Source: Streptomyces spirodelae (GTDB lineage Bacteria; Actinomycetota; Actinomycetes; Streptomycetales; Streptomycetaceae). Taken from it: a stretch of DNA of 64,000 nt. The notes beneath the pieces are model-generated. The model saw only the letters and a program-made list of their open reading frames with translations, did not search any database and was not told the DNA's origin. The first letter of the stretch is position 1, and each line of letters opens with the position of its first letter. Below, in pieces: positions 57,290 to 64,000 of the stretch. Both the position numbers and the translations under genes were made by a program. The stretch lies in contig NZ_JAFFZN010000001.1 of the NCBI RefSeq assembly GCF_017676385.1, forward strand, positions 1-64,000. The letters are read 5' to 3'.

Positions 57290-57733
57290 ATGAAGAAGCT
57301 CACCTCATCGCTCACCGCGGCGACCGTAGGCGCAGCCGCGCTCTTCGTCGGTACGGTCACTCCCGCGCAGGCCGCCCCGGCCTGGAGCAAAACCGTGAAA
57401 TGTGAGCAGCGGGACGCGGACGACCGGAAGATTCCGACCCGGGTGGGAAACAGCGAGCTCGGCTGGAAGCACTTCTCGGCAAAGCACAACATCAAGAAGT
57501 GCGCCATCGTCAACACGGCGCTCAAGAACCATCCCGTGAGCAAGGATGGTTCCAGCTTCACTTATGAGGGGCATGTGTTCGGCGCCGACGGGCGCATCAA
57601 AGTCATCGCCAAAGTCCAGTACTCACGCAGGACAACGGACGGTCGGTACGACGCCGGGGCAGGTCAGAAGATCGGTGTCATCACCGCGTACTGCGTGGGC
57701 ATGAACAGGTGTCCTTCCTGGATCAACGAGTAA
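57290..57733 (+). CDS. Small secreted Cys-containing protein 2 (possible RNase-toxin-like fold)
   Basis: A 147-aa precursor behind a good GGAGG. The signal peptide is MKKLTSSLTAATVGAAALFV with cleavage at AQA-A (about residue 28). The mature domain has four Cys and reads IPTRVGNSELGWKHFSAKHN, later GRIKVIAKVQYSRR and a last strand IGVITAYC. A GWKH/KHN pair followed by beta strands and a TAYx end recalls small secreted RNase toxins of the BECR type; this is a weak resemblance, not an identification. Confidence 0.6.
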   Translation: MKKLTSSLTAATVGAAALFVGTVTPAQAAPAWSKTVKCEQRDADDRKIPTRVGNSELGWKHFSAKHNIKKCAIVNTALKNHPVSKDGSSFTYEGHVFGADGRIKVIAKVQYSRRTTDGRYDAGAGQKIGVITAYCVGMNRCPSWINE

Positions 57734-57791
57734 CACCCGTCGTGCCCGCCACGCCTGGGAACGCGGCTCCCTGCACACGGTGGCGGCGGAC

Positions 57792-59939
57792 TCAGTACCC
57801 CTCCTCCGGGGGCGCCTCCGCCTCCGGTGTGTCGGGCCGGTGCCCGGGAATGGCCGAACGGGCGGCGGCCTCCCGGTGCAGGCGCAGGAACTCCATGTGC
57901 CGCTCGTACTGGTCGAGGATGTCCCCGATGAGCTGTTCCCGGCTGTACCCCATGACGTTGTAGCCCTGGCTGCCTTGCGGCAGGTGGACCTCGTACCGCA
58001 CATAGGTGTCGTGCTCGGTGACCGTACGAGTGGCGAAGGCGGGCGCCGGTACCTCGACCGGCCGGAGCCAGTAGGTGAATTCCTCCTGCTCGCCGATCGG
58101 CACCCGCAGCCCGAGGCTCGGGAGGGTGAGCTCCTCGTCCCGCTCCTCCTCCACCGCGGCATCGACACCCTGGAGACGCAGTTCCCCGGCGACCTCCTCC
58201 AGGGCCGGCCGGGCCACCTCGTCCGCGAACCGTGTGGCGGTACGGCGGCTGGGGAAGCTCATCGCCCGGGCGAGCCGCTGCCGCCAGTGCCGCTCGGCGA
58301 CCGCGCCGTGGTGCGTGGTCCGCCCGGAGAGCGACGACGGCATCGTGGTGACCTGCGCGGCCTCCCGCATGTGTTCGAACCGCAGCGCCTTGTAGAGACC
58401 TCCGATGATCAGGAACATCACGAAGGAGAACGGCAGGCCCATCACGATCGTCGCGTTGGTCAGCGCGTCCACACCGCCGACGAGCAGCATGGCGAGGGTG
58501 AGCAGGCCAGTCGCCGAGGCCCAGAAGATCCGCAGCCACGCCGTGGTGTCGGTGATCGGGGTGGGCAGATGCGAGCTGAGATTGCCCATCACCAGCGCGC
58601 CGGAGTCCGCTGAGGTGACATAGAGCAGCAGCCCGACGAAGGTGGCCAGCCCGGCGCTGAAGGTCGCCCCGGGGTACTGCGCGAGCAGCCCGTAGAAGCC
58701 CTGCTCGGGAGCGTCCATGGCGGTCCGGCCGAACTGGGTGTTGCCGTCGCGGATGACGCCCAGCGCACTGTTACCGAAGACGGAGAGGAAGATCAGGGTG
58801 AACAGCAGTGGGATCACCAGCGTGGCCGCCACGAACTGACGGATGGTCCGGCCGCGGGAGATCCGCGCCAGGAAGAGCCCGACGAACGGCGCCCAGGCGA
58901 TCCACCAGGCCCAGAAGAAGAGCGTCCAGGAGTTGAGCCAGTCGGTCGGCTGGTCCCAGGCGAAGGTGTTGAGCGTCATCGACGGGAAGCGGCTGACGTA
59001 GTCGCCGATGTTGAGGATCAGCGCGTTCAGCAGCCGGATGGGGCTGTCCACGAAGAGGATGTAGAGCATCAGCAGGACTGCGAGCAGCACGTTGAGCTGG
59101 GACAGGCGCCGGATTCCCTTGTCCACGCCCGCCACAGCCGACACCGTGGCCATCGCCACGGCCACGATGATCAGACCGATCTGGGCGGGCAGTCCCTCGC
59201 CCACCCCGAAGAGATAGTCCAGGCCGTAGTTGAGCTGCACCACGCCGATGCCGAGGGACACCGAGATACCGAAGACCGTGCCGATGATGGCGGCGAGGTC
59301 CACCGTGTCGCCGATCCGGCCGTGGATGCGCCGACCGATGATGGGGTAGAGCGCGGACCGGATGGCCAGCGGCAGCCGGTAGCGGAAGGCGAAGTAGCCG
59401 AGGACCATGCCCATCAGGGCGTACATGGCCCAGCCGGTGACGCCGTAGTGGAAGAGCGTCCACACCACGGCCTGCCGGGCCGCCTCGATGGTCTGGGCCT
59501 CCCCCTCCGGAGGTGCGAGATAGTGGGTGACCGGCCCCGCCACGGAGAAGAACATCAGGTCGATACCGATCCCCGCGGCGAACAGCATGGCCGCCCAGGC
59601 GAACACCCCGTAGTCCGGCGTGGACTGCTGGGGCCCCAGCTTGATGCCGCCGTACCGGGACACGCCCACAGCCACCACGAAGACCAGATACAGCGTGGCG
59701 GCGAGGAAGTAGTACCAGCCGAACCAGGACGAGATCTTCGCCACCGCCACGCCGAGGGCGTCCTCGGCGCCGGACGGCGTGAGGATCGCCCAGGCCGAGA
59801 TGGCGAGGATCAGCAGGGACGCCCCGAAGAAGACGGTCGGCTTCAGCCGGATGCCGTCGCCGGGGTGGGTGACCGCCGTCGGCAACTTCGTCCGGGGGGC
59901 GTTCTCGCCGCTTGTGCCGTTGTCTCCGTCTGCCGACAA
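57792..59939 (-). CDS. betT: BetT-like choline/betaine transporter (BCCT) with long C-terminal domain
   Basis: A 715-aa BCCT carrier. Twelve helices span about 33-540 with family blocks FAWAAMLFAAGIGIDLMFFS, SWTLFFWAWWIAWAPFVGLF and FLARISRGRTIRQF. A cytosolic tail of about 170 residues follows (TYWLRPVEVPAPAFA, YVRYEVHLPQGSQGYNVMGY), the layout of BetT-type choline carriers. The second-block FFSVAGP in place of FWGVAEP also fits the choline group. The start is TTG 59939, supported by AGGAGG nine bases upstream. The gene follows by five bases the wreck of a choline dehydrogenase gene. Confidence 0.9.
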   Translation of the reverse strand: MSADGDNGTSGENAPRTKLPTAVTHPGDGIRLKPTVFFGASLLILAISAWAILTPSGAEDALGVAVAKISSWFGWYYFLAATLYLVFVVAVGVSRYGGIKLGPQQSTPDYGVFAWAAMLFAAGIGIDLMFFSVAGPVTHYLAPPEGEAQTIEAARQAVVWTLFHYGVTGWAMYALMGMVLGYFAFRYRLPLAIRSALYPIIGRRIHGRIGDTVDLAAIIGTVFGISVSLGIGVVQLNYGLDYLFGVGEGLPAQIGLIIVAVAMATVSAVAGVDKGIRRLSQLNVLLAVLLMLYILFVDSPIRLLNALILNIGDYVSRFPSMTLNTFAWDQPTDWLNSWTLFFWAWWIAWAPFVGLFLARISRGRTIRQFVAATLVIPLLFTLIFLSVFGNSALGVIRDGNTQFGRTAMDAPEQGFYGLLAQYPGATFSAGLATFVGLLLYVTSADSGALVMGNLSSHLPTPITDTTAWLRIFWASATGLLTLAMLLVGGVDALTNATIVMGLPFSFVMFLIIGGLYKALRFEHMREAAQVTTMPSSLSGRTTHHGAVAERHWRQRLARAMSFPSRRTATRFADEVARPALEEVAGELRLQGVDAAVEEERDEELTLPSLGLRVPIGEQEEFTYWLRPVEVPAPAFATRTVTEHDTYVRYEVHLPQGSQGYNVMGYSREQLIGDILDQYERHMEFLRLHREAAARSAIPGHRPDTPEAEAPPEEGY

Positions 59940-59943
59940 GGTC

Positions 59944-60752
59944 TCAGACCTCCTGTGCGCGGTAGTGGTGGAAGCCGGCGGTGAACGGCGGCAGCGGAGT
60001 GCTGCCGAGGCTCGACTCGGTGGACTTCTCGGCCGGCCTCGTCACCGGCGCGTAGATGTTGGCGTTGTCGAAGGAGGGCGCGGCGGGCGCAGCCACCACT
60101 CGCAGCCGCTCCACCCCGTGCGGCCGCGGGGGCTCGGGGTACGGCACGGACAGCTGGTCGGTGCTCAGGCGGGCGGCGCAGGACGGATGGTAGGCCGTCT
60201 CCGCGTCCTGGGCGAACCACGCCGGGATCTCCCCGCCCGTCTCCACCGAGTGACCCGGGAGCCTCTCCCCAGTGTCGTACCCGACCGGTACGGACTGCCG
60301 CAACTCCCGGGCGGCGCCCTGGCCCCGCCACTCGCAGGTCTCGGCGACGCAGGGCTCCATGCGCTTGGAAAAGGGCAGGCAGCGCGCGCAGTCCCAGACC
60401 TCCGTGCCCGGGTCAGAGGCCCAGCGTTCCAGGGCCGCCCTCGGATTTCCCCGCTTGGAAATCACCCCGTTGATGGAACTCGATCCCACCAGTAGCCGAT
60501 CGCGCTCGTGGTTCACCCGCCGGGCATCCATATGCGGCTCCGGCTCGGAGGCGTAGCGCCGGTCGTACAGGGAATTACCGATGACCATCCTCAGCGCGGC
60601 GGGCATTTGAGTGAGCACGTCCCATGTCCGGTGCGAGTGCCCGGCCTCCAGCACCGGAATCCGGTCTCCGAATCCGCGCTCACCCGGTTCACCAGGGCAC
60701 ACCTGGCAGAGCCACCGCCGAAGGTGGTGAAGTCGTCTTCCACCCGGCCCAT
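59944..60752 (-). pseudogene. betA: Decayed choline dehydrogenase gene (GMC oxidoreductase)
   Basis: Starting at ATG 60752 the frame gives MGRVEDDFTTFGGGSA and ALVNRVSADSETGF, the FAD-binding start of BetA. Near 60657 the reading passes to another frame, which continues VLEAGHSHRTWDVLTQMPAA, then EPEPHMDARRV, VGSSSINGVISKRGNP and CLPFSKRMEPC, the known BetA order. The text then jumps to the C-terminal end: AETAYHPSCAARLSTDQLSV, NIYAPVTRPAEK and LGSTPLPPFTAGFHHYR. About 300 central residues are missing. A frameshift plus a large deletion show loss of function, although betT next to it stays intact. Confidence 0.85.
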
Positions 60753-61090
60753 GCACGCTCCTCGGGTCGCGTTGCAGCACAGTGTGACGGGACCAACATA
60801 AGAAGTGGCCATTCCTGCGCCTCACGGTAAGGGTGCATTCATCCCGATCCGCGAAAGGACCCGCCAGGTTCACCCCGCGGCTCACTGCCACCGGTGTGCT
60901 CCCGCAGCCCTACGGCTCCGAGCGCGCACAGGCCCGCCCCATGCGGGCAGCACAGCTGCGGCGTTCCAGGGCATGGCGCGGCCCCGTGATCACACCAGCT
61001 ACGCCGAGATCATCCCTGTGCGAAGCAGCTCTGCGTGCAGCCCAGCGGAATCCGATGGCGCCACGCGGCTCCGGCGTCAAGAATCGCCGG
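60753..61090. other. 338-bp gap between the betA wreck and the GNAT gene
   Basis: A rightward frame continuous with the GNAT gene has no conserved content here, so I do not extend that gene. I see no other gene or clear element. Confidence 0.4.
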
Positions 61091-61618
61091 ATGCGTGAAG
61101 TGAAGCTGTCCGACGGGATCATCACTCTGTCCCCGCTGCGCCCGGACGATGCGGAGGCGCACTTCACAGGGGAGGATCAGCAGCTGGTGCGCTGGCTCAG
61201 CGGGAGTCCCGGCACACGCGAGGGCGTCGAAGCCTACATCCGGCACTGCCTGGAACAGTGGGACACGGCCGGCCCACTCCGCGCTTTCGGTATCCGGGTG
61301 GGCACCGACGAAGCGCTCGCGGGGACGATCGACCTGCGGTTCACAGCAGAGGGCTTGTCTCCCGGCCAGGTGAACGTCGCCTACGGCCTCTACCCGTCCT
61401 GGAGGGGTCGCGGCCTGGCCACACGCGCTGTTCTCCTGGTCTCTCGGTACGCGGCAAGTGCGGGAGCGAAGGAGGCCGTGATCCGGGCAGAGCCGGAGAA
61501 TGTCGCGTCTGCCGCAGTCGCCCGCCGGGCGGGGTTCGCCCCTGGCAGACCCGCACCGGGTGCGGACGGGACACGGCTCGACTGGTACATCCAGGACCTG
61601 CGTACCGATACCCGATGA
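61091..61618 (+). CDS. GNAT-family N-acetyltransferase
   Basis: A 175-aa acetyltransferase of the RimJ/RimL type. TLSPLRPDDAEAHFTGEDQQ opens it; the acetyl-CoA loop is VAYGLYPSWRGRGLATRAVL (RGRGLA, about 110-115); ENVASAAVARRAGFAPG completes motif B. The start is ATG 61091, with no clear Shine-Dalgarno; the GTG nine bases further is possible. Acceptor unknown. Confidence 0.88.
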   Translation: MREVKLSDGIITLSPLRPDDAEAHFTGEDQQLVRWLSGSPGTREGVEAYIRHCLEQWDTAGPLRAFGIRVGTDEALAGTIDLRFTAEGLSPGQVNVAYGLYPSWRGRGLATRAVLLVSRYAASAGAKEAVIRAEPENVASAAVARRAGFAPGRPAPGADGTRLDWYIQDLRTDTR

Positions 61619-61754
61619 GGGCTCTCGTGGATCCGAGCCGGCAGGGGGACGCGTTGCAGCTGGAGCCACTGACTTTCTCCGGTGCCGCCGGGAACGACCG
61701 GTTGTATTACCACCGGTTGTACCCGGCTCCCGGAGCAGGGCACCGGAGACAGGG

Positions 61755-62726
61755 TCAGCTCCGGGCCTGACCGACAGCGAAGCGGTCGAGGGCGCGCAGT
61801 ACGCAGTCGCGTGTCGCAGCGTTGGCCAGATGGCCCGCGGTTTCGACGACATTCAGCTCGGACCCGGACCAGGCGCGGTTGAGCTTCCACGCGGTATCGA
61901 GCGGGCTGCCCATGTCGAGTCGGCCGTGGACCAGGACGCCGGGAATCCCCGCCAACCGGTGGGCCTCGCGCAGGAGTACGCCCTCCTCCAGCCATGCTCC
62001 ATGGGAGAAGTAGGAGGAGCAGATGCGGACCAGGGCCTGCTGGGCGGCCGGAGGGCGGTCGCCGTACGGGTTCGAGGCGCCGTTCGTCTCCCCGGACAGG
62101 ACCGCGTCTTCCCAGGCGCACCAGTCGGCCACTGCCTTGTTCCGTACGGCGGCCTCGGGGTGTTCCATCAGGCGCGCGTAGGCTGCGACGATGTCACCGT
62201 CGCGCGGCGTACCGGGCACGCCTGCGAGGAAACGCTCCCACTGTCCGGGGAAGAACCGGCCGACGCCTCGGTACAGCCAGTCGATCTCCGAGCGCCGGGT
62301 GGTGGTCACGCTGGAGATGACGATCTCGGCCACTCGCCCGGGATACTGCTCGGCGTAGGCCAGGACAAGCGTGGATCCCCAGGAGCCTCCGAACAGCAAC
62401 CAGCGGTCGATGCCCAGATGCTCCCTGAGCCGTTCCATGTCCGCGATCAGGTGCTGGGTGGTGTTGTGCCGCATGTCGGTCGCGGGGTTGCTCGCGTGCG
62501 GGGTGCTGCGCCCACAGCCCCGCTGGTCGAACAGGACGACTCTGTACCGGTCCGGATCGAAGTACCGGCGCATGTTCTCACTGCACCCTGATCCGGGGCC
62601 GCCGTGAACGACGAGCGCGGGCTTGCCGTCCGGGTTGCCGCAGACTTCCCAGTAGACGAGGTTGCCGTCGCCCACGTCGAGCATCCCCTTCTCGTGCGGC
62701 TCGGTCGGCGAGTACAGCCCACCCAC
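61755..62726 (-). CDS. pip: Prolyl aminopeptidase
   Basis: A 323-aa alpha/beta-hydrolase fold peptidase removing N-terminal proline. The oxyanion block is VVHGGPGSGCSENMRRYFDP, DQRGCGRSTPHAS follows, the nucleophile is in LLFGGSWGSTLVLAYAEQ (GxSxG), the acid in LVHGRLDMGSP and the His in VVETAGHLAN. GTG 62726 is set by GAGGAGG. Stand-alone gene. Confidence 0.93.
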   Translation of the reverse strand: MGGLYSPTEPHEKGMLDVGDGNLVYWEVCGNPDGKPALVVHGGPGSGCSENMRRYFDPDRYRVVLFDQRGCGRSTPHASNPATDMRHNTTQHLIADMERLREHLGIDRWLLFGGSWGSTLVLAYAEQYPGRVAEIVISSVTTTRRSEIDWLYRGVGRFFPGQWERFLAGVPGTPRDGDIVAAYARLMEHPEAAVRNKAVADWCAWEDAVLSGETNGASNPYGDRPPAAQQALVRICSSYFSHGAWLEEGVLLREAHRLAGIPGVLVHGRLDMGSPLDTAWKLNRAWSGSELNVVETAGHLANAATRDCVLRALDRFAVGQARS

Positions 62727-62943
62727 TTCCCCACCTCCTCACACCCGTCCAGCTCCGGCGGTTGAGAACGGCTCGATCGCCTCGGCGGTGATGTCCGGGA
62801 CCAGGCGGAGAAGTATCGCAGTGGCAGCGCGCGGCGCGCGGGCGGCACCCGTGGGCCCCCGGCGTACAGGCCGCGTGCCGGCCCCGTTTGCTGTGCGGCA
62901 CCCGTGAGTTTCCGTGCGGTCGGTGGGCTGGCACGCTACGGAC

Positions 62944-64000
62944 GTGGCTACGCTTCCCGATCAGTTCGACCCCGACCGTTTCGCCGGACACATGATCGTC
63001 TGCGGCGACGACGCCCTGGCGCACCGCCTGGCGGCTGAGCTCCGCGAAGTCTACCGGGCACGCGTCACGCTCGTCCGCCCGAGCAGCGGGTCGGCCGGAC
63101 GACCGCGCCTTGCCCTTACCCGGCAGGGCCGGGCTGCGGCGCTGCTGGGCCGGGTCTCCACAGCCGTGACCGGTGGGTCACCCGGCCCGGCAGCGGCACC
63201 GTCCGAGGTGGAGGCCGATGAGCCGACGGAAGAGGTGCTGGAGTCGGCGGGTGTGGCCGGGGCCGCCGCATTGGCCCTCGTCTACGACGATGACGAGACG
63301 AACATCCACGCCGCTCTCGCAGCCCGCAGGCTCAACCCGGAGCTGCGGCTGGTGATCCGGCTGTACAACCGCAGGCTCGGCCAGCACTTGGAGCAGCTCC
63401 TCGACCAGGCCGCCATGGTGGCCCTGCCGGACGCGGACGCCGCCACCATCGACGCGTCCACCACCGTGCTCTCCGACGCCGACACGGCCGCACCCGCCCT
63501 GGCTGCCACCGCGGTCGCGGGCACCAGCAAGGTCGTCCACGCCGACGGTCTGCTACTGCGTGCGGTGGAGCGCACACCTTCCGACCGCGCGGGCGCCGAC
63601 ACGGGCCTGTGCACTCTCGCTCTGCTGTCGGCGACCGTCAACGACCCGGCAGGCGAGGAAGGTTCGGACAGCAGCGGAACAGCCGGCCCCCAACTGCTCC
63701 CCGCTCCGGACGCGATCCGTGCTGCCACCGGCCGGGGCGCCATCGTCCTGGAGACCGTCTCCCACACCCGCCCCGCTTCGCCGTCCGGACGCCTGGCCGG
63801 CCGGGGCCGCCCGCTCGCCGAGCTCTTCTCCCGCCGGCTGCGTTGGGCCGTCGCCGTCACCGCACTGGCCGTACTGGCCCTCGCGGTCGTGTCCTGGTTG
63901 ATCACGGGCGACCATCTGCTCCACGCCGCCTACGTCACGTTGCTCAATCTGTTCTCCATCAACGACCCGGCACTCGGCGAGAGCACCGCGCGGCAGGTGC
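62944..64000 (+). CDS. RCK/TrkA-N (NAD-binding) ion-channel-like protein, 3' end outside the window
   Basis: At least 352 residues are open to the window edge. The N-terminal domain begins HMIVCGDDALAHRLAAELRE, a TrkA-N/RCK Rossmann fold, and continues to AALALVYDDDETNIHAALAA and LRLVIRLYNRRLGQHLEQLL. A hydrophobic helix, AVAVTALAVLALAVVSWLI, comes near residue 305, just before the end. This layout, RCK before a membrane pore, fits the actinobacterial NAD-binding proteins related to CASTOR/POLLUX-like or TrkA channels. GTG 62944 is the apparent start; its Shine-Dalgarno is poor. Confidence 0.75.
   Translation, partial: MATLPDQFDPDRFAGHMIVCGDDALAHRLAAELREVYRARVTLVRPSSGSAGRPRLALTRQGRAAALLGRVSTAVTGGSPGPAAAPSEVEADEPTEEVLESAGVAGAAALALVYDDDETNIHAALAARRLNPELRLVIRLYNRRLGQHLEQLLDQAAMVALPDADAATIDASTTVLSDADTAAPALAATAVAGTSKVVHADGLLLRAVERTPSDRAGADTGLCTLALLSATVNDPAGEEGSDSSGTAGPQLLPAPDAIRAATGRGAIVLETVSHTRPASPSGRLAGRGRPLAELFSRRLRWAVAVTALAVLALAVVSWLITGDHLLHAAYVTLLNLFSINDPALGESTARQV

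Noticed and set aside
61619..61754. Short frame after the GNAT gene (DPSRQGDALQLEPLTFSG)
   Set aside because: It is about 50 codons with no Shine-Dalgarno or known family; it may be an old fragment but I cannot support a gene.

Overview
The window is very GC-rich actinobacterial chromosome, most likely Streptomyces or a close relative. The evidence is G/C in nearly every third codon position, many GTG and one TTG start, ATGA/GTGA gene overlaps, several apparently leaderless genes, SpoIIE-type phosphatases with HATPase tails, a LAL-type LuxR regulator, a mycothiol-dependent formaldehyde dehydrogenase and many small secreted or membrane proteins. I see no rRNA, tRNA, CRISPR array or intact insertion sequence.

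Layout. 1-6.0 kb: a hypothetical gene, the wreck of a TetR regulator, an isochorismatase-like hydrolase divergent from an ArsR-type regulator, a small membrane protein plus winged-helix regulator under twin palindromes, and a two-gene ABC exporter. 6.0-37.4 kb: a catabolic island for glycine betaine. 37.4-47.3 kb: a secreted GH5 glycosidase, hypothetical proteins, an alpha/beta-hydrolase, a tightly overlapping uracil-DNA-glycosylase-like / amidohydrolase / S41-protease operon, and an HTH-VOC pair. 47.4-57.7 kb: small membrane protein, MOSC protein, WYL regulator divergent from a NIPSNAP protein, MepB-like protein, LAL regulator coupled to a tiny repeat protein, SUKH-like protein and two small secreted proteins. 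57.8-64 kb: a BetT-like choline transporter beside a decayed choline dehydrogenase gene, GNAT, prolyl aminopeptidase, and the start of an RCK/TrkA-N channel-like protein that runs off the end.

How the island works (from family knowledge). A BCCT carrier imports betaine. A GbcA-type Rieske oxygenase, fed by separate Rieske ferredoxins and an FAD reductase, removes one methyl as formaldehyde. Dimethylglycine oxidase and heterotetrameric sarcosine oxidase (SoxBDAG) remove the other two onto tetrahydrofolate. GlyA and SdaA turn glycine into serine and then pyruvate. FolD and PurU pass folate-bound C1 to formate, and a mycothiol dehydrogenase plus an MBL-fold hydrolase do the same for free formaldehyde. 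An FdhF/YdeP-type molybdoenzyme may oxidise formate to CO2, and FolP may raise the folate supply. An IclR-type regulator sits in the middle.

The strongest new observation is a shared promoter design in the island. Seven promoters carry GTTGC-based palindromic elements repeated 24 bp apart, so that they supply both a -35-like TTGCRY and, 18 bp on, a -10-like hexamer. A TTGAC-type box lies 23-26 bp further upstream. A single perfect site, GTTGC-N7-GCAAC, covers the -10 and start codon of the iclR gene. This looks like a complete one-regulator regulon that can be read directly from sequence.
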